From positions 1-64,000 of the forward strand of contig NZ_UWPC01000008.1 of assembly GCF_900604935.1 (NCBI RefSeq): a DNA stretch of 64,000 nucleotides. The letters run 5' to 3'. The translations under genes and the position numbers were made by a program. The stretch is from Vaginisenegalia massiliensis. GTDB lineage: Bacteria > Bacillota > Bacilli > Lactobacillales > Aerococcaceae. The notes under the pieces were generated by a model, which worked only from the letters and a program-made list of their open reading frames with translations, did no database searches and was not told the origin of the DNA. Shown here in pieces: positions 24,517-33,157 of the stretch (its first letter is position 1; every line of letters begins with the position of its first letter).

Positions 24517-26202
24517 TTATGGAACTAATTGAAAGACTTCTACTTGCCCCTTGCTATCCGCCTTAAATTGAACTTGATCTCCTTCTTTAATAAACGGCAA
24601 TTGATCACTTAATTTAATATTTGCCCGATAGATTTTACCATCCATCATAAAGTAATAGACGGTATTTCCATCCACTACAGTCGCTTGTATCGATTGAACC
24701 GCTCCTTTTAATTCCTTAAGCTGCCCCTTTAACTCCAATTGCTTGACATCCAAAGGATTATCTTGGGCATATTTGAGTAAAAGACGATTTACACTGCTTT
24801 CAATGTATACTGTCTGATAATTTTGCACATCGACTAAGGCATAAGCTTTAATTAAGCCAGAAGCATCCTTTAAGGATAGAATATACATCGGCTTCCCTTC
24901 TAGACTAATCAGCAGTGGAAAAGTAGCCTTGTAACCTTTTTCTTGGACAGACCCTTCCGCCGAACTCATGGCCGAGAATTCTTCAGCCGCTGTAACCGGA
25001 TAGAACGTTGTTTGCTTGGTCCGCATATTGACTAGGACGAAACCGATATTGGATTGGTCAGAATTCACCGAAGTTAAACCAGTATAGAGATAGATATCAT
25101 CTTTCATAGGAATATAAGAATAGCCCTCTGTTGGTTTGGTAACTCCCTCTTTAGCAAACAATGAGTTCCAAAAGCCTTGTTGATAACGTCCATGCATCTC
25201 TAATTGATGGAGTATCAGATCCGAACTATAAACACGATCCACCCATTTAGGCACTTCACCTTTTTTATAGTATTTGGTTTGACCAGTCATAGCATTTAAG
25301 GCCACAATCCCTGTCACTTCCGGTTCCCAAATGAAAAAATGTCGCCCATAAGTCGCCGTCACGTAATAAGGATTACCTTGATCATCAACTTCAAAACTAG
25401 GTTTGCCTAACAAAGCAAACGGAAAATGGAAGCGGAGAACCCGCATCACATTTCGATCAAATTTATCTGATAAAGAATATTTAAGAGGGCTTTCTGGCTT
25501 CTCAACTGTGACTTTACCACTTACCATATCGACTTTTAGATAATAAGGAATTCCTTGACCAAAATTATTCAACCACTTGAAAAAACCTGCATAGGCAAAT
25601 GGAGTTACCCGATAAGGATGATTCTTAATATTTATCTGCGTATAGTCTTCTTGAGCTTCAAATTGAGAAACCAAATTAGATAAAGCCCCAATCTTTCGAT
25701 TACCTAAACGGGATGCCGTATCACGATCAATCAATGGAATTTGATTAATATCTGTCTGCGGAAAGTCGTGACTAAAGTCAGCTTTATCAACATGAATCAT
25801 ATCCGCATATGACTTTGCAATGAATAAAGGTGACAAGCAAAGGTAAGCAAGAAATAAGCCCACAACTAAAAATATGATGCTGCCAAGCCATAAACGTGAG
25901 TTAAAACGCCTAACCCGTCCTAAGCCAGCATTTTTTATTCCACCAAAGCCATGCAAACCTTCAATTATGATTACACCTACTAAAATTAAAGCTAAAAATT
26001 GCCAACATTCTGCAGAGGCATAATGTAGAGGTGGTAAGACCAGATAATAATATAGACCCACTAATAAGACGAGGATGAGATATAGCGGTCCACGACCCAA
26101 ACCAATCCCCTTGCTTTTATTGAAATTCCCCTTTTGATATTGGCGCCAAAAACCTTGCCAAGCTTTTTGCCCTTCTTTTATTGATTCGGTTACATCCTTC
26201 AT
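24517..26202 (-). CDS. Large membrane-anchored protein, function unknown
   Basis: I do not recognise the family. The 561-residue protein has three membrane helices in its N-terminal quarter (around residues 38-60, 68-86 and 105-128). A large, probably extracellular domain of about 400 residues follows, rich in aromatic and beta-forming residues (HFPFALLGKPSFEVDDQGNP, GIVALNAMTGQTKYY). The last 50 residues (VQSIQATVVDGNTVYYFMMD..., EGDQVQFKADSKGQVEV) look like an OB-type fold. The start is the ATG at 26202, seven bases after GAGGTG; a GTG nine bases earlier is less plausible. It precedes the ABC exporter by 15 bases, so a shared role in envelope export is possible but unproven. Confidence 0.65.
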   Translation of the reverse strand: MKDVTESIKEGQKAWQGFWRQYQKGNFNKSKGIGLGRGPLYLILVLLVGLYYYLVLPPLHYASAECWQFLALILVGVIIIEGLHGFGGIKNAGLGRVRRFNSRLWLGSIIFLVVGLFLAYLCLSPLFIAKSYADMIHVDKADFSHDFPQTDINQIPLIDRDTASRLGNRKIGALSNLVSQFEAQEDYTQINIKNHPYRVTPFAYAGFFKWLNNFGQGIPYYLKVDMVSGKVTVEKPESPLKYSLSDKFDRNVMRVLRFHFPFALLGKPSFEVDDQGNPYYVTATYGRHFFIWEPEVTGIVALNAMTGQTKYYKKGEVPKWVDRVYSSDLILHQLEMHGRYQQGFWNSLFAKEGVTKPTEGYSYIPMKDDIYLYTGLTSVNSDQSNIGFVLVNMRTKQTTFYPVTAAEEFSAMSSAEGSVQEKGYKATFPLLISLEGKPMYILSLKDASGLIKAYALVDVQNYQTVYIESSVNRLLLKYAQDNPLDVKQLELKGQLKELKGAVQSIQATVVDGNTVYYFMMDGKIYRANIKLSDQLPFIKEGDQVQFKADSKGQVEVFQLVP

Positions 26203-26277
26203 TCGAGCCACCTCTTTAACTATTTTGGAACTAATATCTTTATTATAACACAGTCTTTTTTAAATAAAATGTTGCCC

Positions 26278-26324
26278 CTAAACAAGTAAAAGCTCTTTGT
26301 CTAACACAATAGACAAAGAGCTTT
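26278..26324 (-). terminator. Terminator of the pdxK-ECF operon
   Basis: AAAGCTCTTTGTCTA (from about 26289) pairs with TAGACAAAGAGCTTT (ending at 26324) around a 6-base loop, followed on the minus strand by TTTTACTTGTTT. A separate TATAAT-like box for the downstream membrane-protein gene lies between this hairpin and 26202. Confidence 0.85.
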
Positions 26325-26342
26325 ATCATAGTTCAATTAGAT

Positions 26343-26897
26343 TTATTGACCTATCGGATGATAGCGTCCAACGATTTTACTCATAGGATAGAATAGGAGC
26401 GGCACTAAAATAGCGGTCGCAATCGCAGTAAATACACTAGCTGGCATCCCAGTTAAAGCTACCGCCATGGCTTGTTTTAACGGATTACCAAGAAACATTT
26501 GCCCGATGACAAATTCCCAATAAATAATGACCACCTTAGAAATAGCAGCGACTAAACCGAGGACCAAGACAGCCAATTGACTCGGTTGACGTTTAAAGAA
26601 TGTTCGATAAACCCCTTCCATAATCAACAAAACTAAAACCGATTCCATCACCACAAATATGGCTTCATTAGCATAGCCGTATGTCACATCGAAAACAAAT
26701 AAACCTAGACTAGAAGCTACGAGTCCTCTTCTAAAACCCATTAATAGAATGGATAAGGCTACCAGAGCATTGCCGCAATGAACAAATGAATTGCTCAATG
26801 CTGAAGGTAGAGGAATCTTAAAACTAATGGCAACCACAATCAAGGCTGCATACAAACTCATTTCAATTAATTTAAACGTGTTATTTTCTTGTTTCAT
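26343..26897 (-). CDS. ECF transporter S component, probably for vitamin B6 (PdxU2-type)
   Basis: The 184-residue protein has five to six membrane helices and the look of an energy-coupling-factor substrate-binding subunit. It has no ATPase of its own; the shared ECF module must be elsewhere in the genome. Vitamin B6 specificity is inferred from context: it overlaps pdxK by 17 bases and the operon diverges from a PdxR regulator, the arrangement described for pdxK-pdxU2 in streptococci. The N-terminus (MKQENNTFKLIEMSLYAALIVV) and an Asn/Glu-bearing second half fit S components. Another vitamin cannot be excluded. Confidence 0.75.
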   Translation of the reverse strand: MKQENNTFKLIEMSLYAALIVVAISFKIPLPSALSNSFVHCGNALVALSILLMGFRRGLVASSLGLFVFDVTYGYANEAIFVVMESVLVLLIMEGVYRTFFKRQPSQLAVLVLGLVAAISKVVIIYWEFVIGQMFLGNPLKQAMAVALTGMPASVFTAIATAILVPLLFYPMSKIVGRYHPIGQ

Positions 26898-27744
26898 TAA
26901 TATCGTTCTCCCTTGTCAATAATGAATTAATTCTGGCTATAAAAGGTTCAATAATTAGACCATATTTCATTTGGTCAGGATCTTGATTCAACGGTAAATC
27001 AAAGACCTCATCCAATATCGCAATCGTTTCTATAATGGCTTTTTCAAGTTCACTTCCCTGCCAATAAAAAGCAGCTATCAGAGATGAAGCTAAATCTCCG
27101 GAGCCATGGTAGTGAAATGGGCGTTTCTTCTGAGCAAATAATTGTAGAGGCTTTTCCGCTTGAATCAAGGCAAAATATATATAATCAGAATCATCGACCA
27201 AATTTATCCCGGTAATAATGGCTTGCTGACAGCCCAATGCAAGCAAGGACTGACCCATTTTCGTAATATCAGAGTGGGTGGACTGAAGGCTATAAGGATA
27301 GCCACTTAAATAAGCAGCCTCGGTCACATTAGGCATAATCACGTCTGCTTTTGCTACTAAACCTTTCATTACTTCGACATAAGTCAGATCAAAGCCTGTA
27401 TATAGGTGACCATCATCTCCCATAATTGGATCAACTATCACTGACATGGGTGCCTCAGCATTTAAGTAAGAATTAAAGCAAGATACTTGATCAGCATCGG
27501 CAAAATATCCCGTTAAGCAAGCATCAAATCGATAGCCATTCTCTTGCCAATCGCAAAGAAATTGCTCAAAATCTTCAGCTAAGAAATGGCGACTAACTGG
27601 AAAGGGTAAGCCCGTATGACCGCTTAAAATAACAGTCGGCAAAAGCGTGGTTGAAAAATTCGCTGCACTAAGAACTGGCCAATTAATCTTTGCTGCTACT
27701 CGCCCAACTCCTGGCCAATCATTAACTAATAAGACTTGCTTCAT
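26881..27744 (-). CDS. pdxK: Pyridoxal/pyridoxine kinase
   Basis: The kinase phosphorylates pyridoxal, pyridoxine or pyridoxamine to salvage vitamin B6. The 287-residue ribokinase-fold protein has the N-terminal VNDWPGVGRVA, the DPIMGDDG segment (105-112) typical of pyridoxal kinases, and the catalytic anion hole GSGDLASS (214-221). It sits next to an ECF S component and a divergent PdxR. No PLP synthase genes (pdxST) are visible, so the organism may depend on salvage. A thiD-type hydroxymethylpyrimidine kinase is the alternative, made unlikely by the regulator. Confidence 0.88.
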   Translation of the reverse strand: MKQVLLVNDWPGVGRVAAKINWPVLSAANFSTTLLPTVILSGHTGLPFPVSRHFLAEDFEQFLCDWQENGYRFDACLTGYFADADQVSCFNSYLNAEAPMSVIVDPIMGDDGHLYTGFDLTYVEVMKGLVAKADVIMPNVTEAAYLSGYPYSLQSTHSDITKMGQSLLALGCQQAIITGINLVDDSDYIYFALIQAEKPLQLFAQKKRPFHYHGSGDLASSLIAAFYWQGSELEKAIIETIAILDEVFDLPLNQDPDQMKYGLIIEPFIARINSLLTRENDINETRK

Positions 27745-27777
27745 GAACTCTCCCCTTTTGCCTTACTTTTAGATGCA

Positions 27778-27843
27778 ATTATAGTCTATAACTGGTACTA
27801 TTAAAAGTATCAGATTTTAATAATTTGAAGGTACCAGAGGTGG
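27778..27843. promoter_or_regulatory. pdxK/pdxR divergent promoter with PdxR-type repeats
   Basis: Three copies of a half-site lie here: CTGGTACT (27792-27799), inverted AGTATCAG (27806-27813), and GGTACCAG (27830-27837). The first two form an inverted repeat with one mismatch. A perfect TATAAT for pdxK lies on the minus strand at 27778-27783, with a poor -35 region, as expected where an activator helps. AGAGGTGG just before 27847 is the pdxR ribosome site. The arrangement fits a MocR regulator acting on the shared region. Confidence 0.6.
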
Positions 27844-27846
27844 CCC

Positions 27847-29247
27847 ATGATTCTAAATCTAAATCCCGATTCAAAACTTGCCCTTTATCGTCAAGTCTAT
27901 CAACGCATCAAAGAACGTATACTCAGTCAAGAACTGACTCCTGGTAAAAAACTACCTAGTAAGCGCCTCCTTGCTCAACAGAATGGTGTGAGCCAAAACA
28001 CAATTATTAATGCCTATAACCAGTTACTAGAAGAAGGCTACATTATTGCTCACGAACGAAAAGGTTACTATGTCGCCAATATTCAATACTTAGCTCAACC
28101 TATGACCCGCGATATTACTTTTAGCCTTCCAAACAAAACATCAGCAAGTCTTTTAGATTTATCATCTAGTTCTGCTGATTCAAGCTTATTTCCCTATCCA
28201 GCCTTTCGCCGCTTAGCTCAAAAAGCCTATCACCCCTCTTCTAATCTCCTAGCTGTAAACCGGGACGAATCAAGGTTCGGTTTAAGTAATTTGCGTCATG
28301 CCTTGCAAAACTATTTAAAACAAGCCCGTGGTGTTCATTGTCACCCTGACCAAATTATTATCGGCCCCTCTTCTCAATGGCTATTTCAAGTCTTGTTTTA
28401 TCTGCTAAAAGATCACCGAGAGATTGGTATTGAAAACCCGGGTTATCAGCGGTTAAATCCCTATTTCAAGTCATTAGGCAAAAAGATAAAATATTTGGAT
28501 CTTGATCATCATGGCGCAATTCTCAGTCAAAGCTTTGCCAAAAAGTCACTCATCTATCTGACACCCAACCATCAATTCCCTACTGGTGTCATCATGCCCT
28601 TGGAGCGTCGTCAAGACTTTATTTCATGGCTAGCTCAATCGCCAGATCATTATTTAATTGAAGATGATTATGACAGCGAGTATAAATATTCGGGTCACCC
28701 CATCCCCAGTCTCAAGGAGCTTGATACTCACGACCAAGTCATTTACATGGGAAGTTTCTCGCGCAATTTATCAACCCAATTACGTACCTCATATATGGTT
28801 CTTCCCTTACATTTAACTCAACAAATTGCTCAAATCAAAGACTTAATCAGTCCTGCGAGCAATGTCTTCAATCAATGGATCCTTGCTCAATTCATTCTAA
28901 ATGGCCAATTCGAAAGGCACCTCAATCGTAGCCGCTTGGAATATAAGAAACGACGCGAATTAATTATCGATCAACTCATCCATGTGGATCCTAAGGTTGA
29001 ACTTCTAGGTGATCAGGCCGGCCTCCATCTCCTTTTTAAACCGAGTCTATCCTTTAATAGTCATCAATTAAAACAAGATCTGTTAAGCAGACAGATCCAA
29101 ATCCAAACCCTAGCAGATTTTGGCTATAAGCGCCCTCAAATGGAACAATCCTACCTCTTTATCAGCTACTCCCATTTACCTCAAGAGCAAATTCCTACTC
29201 TTATTTCGCAAATCTACCAAGTTCTAGCAATCCAAACGTTCGTCTAA
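27847..29247 (+). CDS. pdxR: PdxR, MocR-type regulator with aminotransferase-like domain
   Basis: This 466-residue protein has an N-terminal GntR winged helix (about 1-75: LPSKRLLAQQNGVSQNTIINAY) joined to a fold-type I aminotransferase domain (about 110-460). PdxR proteins bind PLP and control B6 salvage or synthesis. The PLP-pocket motif EDDYDSEYKYSG is present. At the position of the usual Schiff-base lysine, within SFSKxLxPxLR of related MocR proteins, this one reads SFSRNLSTQLR: Arg306 replaces Lys (codon CGC at 28762-28764). It may thus bind PLP non-covalently or be deaf to it. It diverges from pdxK. Confidence 0.88.
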   Translation: MILNLNPDSKLALYRQVYQRIKERILSQELTPGKKLPSKRLLAQQNGVSQNTIINAYNQLLEEGYIIAHERKGYYVANIQYLAQPMTRDITFSLPNKTSASLLDLSSSSADSSLFPYPAFRRLAQKAYHPSSNLLAVNRDESRFGLSNLRHALQNYLKQARGVHCHPDQIIIGPSSQWLFQVLFYLLKDHREIGIENPGYQRLNPYFKSLGKKIKYLDLDHHGAILSQSFAKKSLIYLTPNHQFPTGVIMPLERRQDFISWLAQSPDHYLIEDDYDSEYKYSGHPIPSLKELDTHDQVIYMGSFSRNLSTQLRTSYMVLPLHLTQQIAQIKDLISPASNVFNQWILAQFILNGQFERHLNRSRLEYKKRRELIIDQLIHVDPKVELLGDQAGLHLLFKPSLSFNSHQLKQDLLSRQIQIQTLADFGYKRPQMEQSYLFISYSHLPQEQIPTLISQIYQVLAIQTFV

Positions 29248-29313
29248 AAAAAAGCCCCCTAGATTCATCCTTGGTATGCGTTAAATTACGCAAATTCAAG
29301 GAGAACCTAGGGG
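29248..29313 (-). terminator. Terminator of the zapA-cvpA-mutS2-trxA operon, with a nested hairpin
   Basis: CCCCTAG (29256-29262) pairs with CTAGGGG (29307-29313). Inside it CCTTG (29269-29273) pairs with CAAGG (29297-29301), and GCGT (29278-29281) with ACGC (29288-29291). Eight T residues follow on the minus strand. It may also end pdxR transcripts, since it starts a few bases after that stop; a weaker T-rich tract follows on the plus strand. Confidence 0.85.
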
Positions 29314-29340
29314 AAGTTATTTTTACCCAGACTATATCTA

Positions 29341-29655
29341 TTAGGCCATATAACGACTTAAAATATCATTTAAACGTGCTTTATCATGAAGGCCAATTAA
29401 TTTTTCAACAACTTGACCGTCTTTTTTGACAATTAAAGTTGGAATTGACATAATGCCAAATTCTTGTGGAACCTGACGTTCTTCATCTACATTCATTTTG
29501 TAAAATTCTACCTGACCGTCTAATTCCTCGCTTAATTCATCAATAATCGGTGATTGCATGCGGCAAGGTCCACACCAAGGTGCCCAGAAATCAACAACAA
29601 CAAGACCTTGAGCCGTTTCTTGTTCAAATTGGTTATCCGTTAATGTTTTAGTCAT
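29341..29655 (-). CDS. trxA: Thioredoxin
   Basis: The 104-residue general thioredoxin has the active site WCGPC (Cys28, Cys31) and the cis-proline motif MSIPTL near residue 74. It reduces disulphides in the cytoplasm and is the expected reductant of the ArsC encoded at 55.9 kb. It follows mutS2, which is the common order in streptococci and related bacteria. AAGGGGG precedes the ATG. A promoter of its own is possible in the 70-base gap. Confidence 0.97.
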   Translation of the reverse strand: MTKTLTDNQFEQETAQGLVVVDFWAPWCGPCRMQSPIIDELSEELDGQVEFYKMNVDEERQVPQEFGIMSIPTLIVKKDGQVVEKLIGLHDKARLNDILSRYMA

Positions 29656-29725
29656 AGCTAAACCCCCTTCTACAGTATTGTAATCCTATCATAGCAAACT
29701 TTTAGATGACACGCTAACATATTGC

Positions 29726-32080
29726 TTATTTAAAGTAGACCACTGTCGATCCATCTCCACCCGCATTTGGAGGAGAATATTCGAAATGATCAACTTGTGG
29801 ATGTTTCTTCAAAGCTTCTTTAACCCCTTGGCGTAAGGCTCCCGTTCCTTTACCATGGATAATGGTCACAATGGCGTGATGGGATAATAAGGCTGTATCT
29901 AAGTATTGATTTAGTTGATAAAGAGCCTCTTCATACCGTTGTCCCCGAATATCTAATGTACTTTGCACTTTACTTGTTGCTTGACGTTGTACGTTAACTT
30001 TTCGTTTTTGTTGGATCGCTTTAAGAGGTGCTAAGTCTTCGCGATCAATCTTCATTTTCAAAATTCCCATTTGAACAATAAATTCATTAGCCGAACTCTG
30101 TTCAATAATCGTTCCTCTTTGACCATAAGATAAAACTTCAACATCCTGACCAACCACAAAGTTCTGAGCGGCTTTAGCCTTCTTGAGTACTTTATTCTTC
30201 TTCAAAGAAGTCTCTTCTTTCAAATGTTGAAAAGCTTGTTTCTTATCAATAAGCACGTGCTCTTTAATCACTGCTTTTTGACCTTGTTCCAATTGTAAGT
30301 CACGAATCTCCTGAATAATTTTCTCGGCTTTTTCTTGAGCGGCTTGGACTTTCTCGTTGGCTTCTTGTTTGGCTTTTTCAACCAAATTGTGCTTTTGCTC
30401 TAGCCACCGATCATATTCAGTCCGTAAATCTTGATGCAATTGCTCGGCTTGTTCAAGCTGTTCTAAAGCCTCTTGGTGACTTAACTCAGCCAAACGCCGT
30501 TCTTTTTCTAATTTTGCTACCATTTCATTGATAGATTGACTATCTGGCGATATTCCCCTACGGGCATCAGCAAGAATCGTCGGATTAAGACCTAAGCGTT
30601 GTGATATTTCAAAGGCATTCGATCGACCAGGCACTCCAATCAATAGGCGATATGTTGGCGATAAAGTTTGGCTATCAAATTCCATACTAGCATTAATCGT
30701 TTGCGGAGTTTCATGAGCATAGACTTTTAACTCAGGATAGTGCGTGGTGGCCATCACCATGATATCTCTTTGGCGCAAATAATTTAAAATAGCCATAGCC
30801 AAAGCAGCCCCTTCTTGCGGATCAGTACCTGAACCCAATTCATCAAATAATATTAAAGACTGGCTAGTCGCTTCTTCTACAATCTGGACAATATTGGTCA
30901 TATGACTAGAAAAAGTTGATAAATTCTGCTCGATTGATTGTTCATCACCAATATCAGCAAAAATTTGATCAAAAATAGCTACTTGACTGCCTGTTTGGCA
31001 AGGGATATGTAGACCCATCTGGGCCATTAACTGAATAATACTTAGGGTTTTAAGGAGGATTGTTTTACCACCCGTATTGGGTCCTGTAATGATTAATGCG
31101 CGATAGTCTTGACCGATAATAATATCATTCGCCACAATTCGTTGGCTGTCAATTAAAGGGTGACGGGCTTGCCATAGGGCCACATCATTATGCTCAGAAA
31201 AGATTGGCCGCGTGGCGTCAATTTCTTGAGCATATAAAGCCCGCGCTTGAATATAGTCAAGTTGGGCAATAATCCCTTGATTGGCATTGATATCCTGCCA
31301 ATAGGGTCTTAATTCACTAGATAATTCCTCAAGAATCCGTTCTATTTCTTTTTGTTCATCTGCTTGTAGCTGACTTCGCTTGTTATTCAAAGTAACCGCA
31401 GCTTGTGGTTCAATATAAAGGGTTTGGCCCGTCGAACTTTGATCATGGACCATTCCGCCAAATTGCATTCTGTACTCTGCTTTAACCGGTAAAACATAGC
31501 GATTGTTCCGAACGGTAATCAAAGCGTCAGATAATTGTCCGCTCTTATTTTTAAGAATATCATTCAATAATTGGCGAATGGCTTGTTCTGTTTGACTCTG
31601 GCTACGCCGGATAGCAGCTAACTGAGTTGAAGCCGTCGATAATACCGTTCCATCTTCATTAATTGCCAATTCAATGGCCGCAATCAAATCCGTTAACACA
31701 ATCAATTGGTCGACCCACGATTTTAAGGCTGGATAGTGTTTATCTTCTTTGGCCAGTCCCTGAAAAAATTGAACCATTTGTTTAACCGTCTTGAGCAGTT
31801 TACCCATTTGACTTAATTCACGGCCATTAAGACTCGCTCCTAACTCTAAGCGTTTAAGTGCTTCAGTTAAATTTGTTAAACGCGGAATGGGCATTTGTTT
31901 ACTTTGTTGTAAGATTTGAAACGCCTGTTCCGTTTCATCTTGCCAAGTTAATAAAATAGTTAAGTCTTGACTCGGACTAGCCGTCATAAGCTTTTGCTCG
32001 CCGAGGTCTGTCTGGCTATGGTGGGCCAAGGCTTGACGAATTTTATCAAACTCTAAAGTTGCAAAAATTTTCTTGTTCAT
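29726..32080 (-). CDS. mutS2: MutS2, ribosome-rescue and recombination-suppressing ATPase
   Basis: MutS2 is a MutS-family ATPase that splits collided ribosomes in Bacillus and suppresses recombination in some species. It does not act in mismatch repair. The 784 residues have the MutS core with Walker A GPNTGGKT (333-340), Walker B LFDELGSG and the ABC-type signature. A long Gln/Glu coiled coil (about 520-630) and a KOW-like segment (VGQDVEVLSYGQRG) follow. The C-terminal Smr nuclease-like domain (about 710-784) has LDIRGQR and IHGKGTG. It lies between cvpA and trxA. Confidence 0.96.
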   Translation of the reverse strand: MNKKIFATLEFDKIRQALAHHSQTDLGEQKLMTASPSQDLTILLTWQDETEQAFQILQQSKQMPIPRLTNLTEALKRLELGASLNGRELSQMGKLLKTVKQMVQFFQGLAKEDKHYPALKSWVDQLIVLTDLIAAIELAINEDGTVLSTASTQLAAIRRSQSQTEQAIRQLLNDILKNKSGQLSDALITVRNNRYVLPVKAEYRMQFGGMVHDQSSTGQTLYIEPQAAVTLNNKRSQLQADEQKEIERILEELSSELRPYWQDINANQGIIAQLDYIQARALYAQEIDATRPIFSEHNDVALWQARHPLIDSQRIVANDIIIGQDYRALIITGPNTGGKTILLKTLSIIQLMAQMGLHIPCQTGSQVAIFDQIFADIGDEQSIEQNLSTFSSHMTNIVQIVEEATSQSLILFDELGSGTDPQEGAALAMAILNYLRQRDIMVMATTHYPELKVYAHETPQTINASMEFDSQTLSPTYRLLIGVPGRSNAFEISQRLGLNPTILADARRGISPDSQSINEMVAKLEKERRLAELSHQEALEQLEQAEQLHQDLRTEYDRWLEQKHNLVEKAKQEANEKVQAAQEKAEKIIQEIRDLQLEQGQKAVIKEHVLIDKKQAFQHLKEETSLKKNKVLKKAKAAQNFVVGQDVEVLSYGQRGTIIEQSSANEFIVQMGILKMKIDREDLAPLKAIQQKRKVNVQRQATSKVQSTLDIRGQRYEEALYQLNQYLDTALLSHHAIVTIIHGKGTGALRQGVKEALKKHPQVDHFEYSPPNAGGDGSTVVYFK

Positions 32081-32131
32081 AATTCACCTCTCTAGGTAAA
32101 ACAAAATAAGGAGCACTAACGGCTCCAAAAA

Positions 32132-32692
32132 TCAGGGTCCTTTCGTTGGAAGAACCCTTAACCACGCTTCATTAGCCATATCGGAGACTACTGGGGTGGA
32201 AGAAACGACCGAATAAGCGATCGGACTGTCCACAAACATTTGCTGAATCGGTTCTAAAGGAACTAATGATAGGATAAATAAGCCTAAAAATAAGACAAAG
32301 TATGTAACAATAGTATTGAAAATAGCACCTGCCACTTTATTTGCTATATTCTCCACATCAAAGTAAGAAGAATCTTTTAAGAAATACGTCACTAATTGAA
32401 TGATCAACCACCCTAAAAAGAGAATGGCCACAAAAGAAATAGCCCGATAAAAGGCATCATCAATAAAAAAGGATGTCGCTTCATCATAAAGAACTAATTG
32501 ACTTCCTTGTTGCAAGGCAGGAAATGGAACAAAAAGTTCGGCCAATTTTGCCAATGACTCATTAAATTTTAGTGCAATTAAAATCGTCACGGCTAAGCCA
32601 ACAAGATGGACTGACTGAAGTAAAATCCCCCGTCGATATCCCATATAAAATCCATACAATAAACCTATCACAATTATCAGTGTTAAAAGCAT
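32132..32692 (-). CDS. cvpA: CvpA-family membrane protein
   Basis: The 186-residue protein has four membrane helices (about 2-20, 25-45, 80-105, 120-145) and the CvpA pattern GFYMGYRRGILLQSVHLVGL near the N-terminus. Homologues affect colicin V secretion, division and purine expression in various bacteria, but no single molecular activity is accepted. It is flanked by zapA and mutS2, 51 bases from the latter; this cell-division-linked order is widespread. Confidence 0.9.
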   Translation of the reverse strand: MLLTLIIVIGLLYGFYMGYRRGILLQSVHLVGLAVTILIALKFNESLAKLAELFVPFPALQQGSQLVLYDEATSFFIDDAFYRAISFVAILFLGWLIIQLVTYFLKDSSYFDVENIANKVAGAIFNTIVTYFVLFLGLFILSLVPLEPIQQMFVDSPIAYSVVSSTPVVSDMANEAWLRVLPTKGP

Positions 32693-32707
32693 TCAGAAGC
32701 CTCCTTC

Positions 32708-33004
32708 TTAATTCTTGCTTGACGCCGGTTTGATGCGATTTAAGCGCGGCTCATTTTGATATTTTGCTAATTGTGCTTCCAAATCTAAAATTTTTTTCTC
32801 TTTAACCAATTGATCGGAAACAGCATTTACAGCCATAAGGACGCAGCAATCTGCTTGACTCAAATCTGGAGCCAGTTGGTGCAATTGGTCAATTTGTTGA
32901 TTCACAATTTCCACGACCGTATTCATATGAGTGGCTGGTCTTTGACCAACAATGGTATAAGTTTTACCAGCTATTTCAGCCTTAAAACGCCGTTTTTCTT
33001 CCAT
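32708..33004 (-). CDS. zapA: Cell division protein ZapA
   Basis: ZapA binds and bundles FtsZ filaments at mid-cell. The 98-residue protein has the small N-terminal beta-alpha head (KAEIAGKTYTIVGQRPATHM, close to the conserved YxIxGxxxxEHM pattern). A coiled-coil C-terminus follows (VSDQLVKEKKILDLEAQLAK). It is the first gene of the zapA-cvpA-mutS2-trxA operon and diverges from rnhC, exactly the arrangement of Bacillus and streptococci. Confidence 0.93.
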   Translation of the reverse strand: MEEKRRFKAEIAGKTYTIVGQRPATHMNTVVEIVNQQIDQLHQLAPDLSQADCCVLMAVNAVSDQLVKEKKILDLEAQLAKYQNEPRLNRIKPASSKN

Positions 33005-33157
33005 GTTTACTCCTCCTATAGGTCGCGACTAGACAGAATCTTTACCATACTATATTATCAAACTATCCGTTATTATGCACTATTGAGTGAATTTTTCCAT
33101 TGAAAATTCATAAAAAGTCCACTCATTCTTACTTATGAAGATAGAAAGGAGTGCCCT

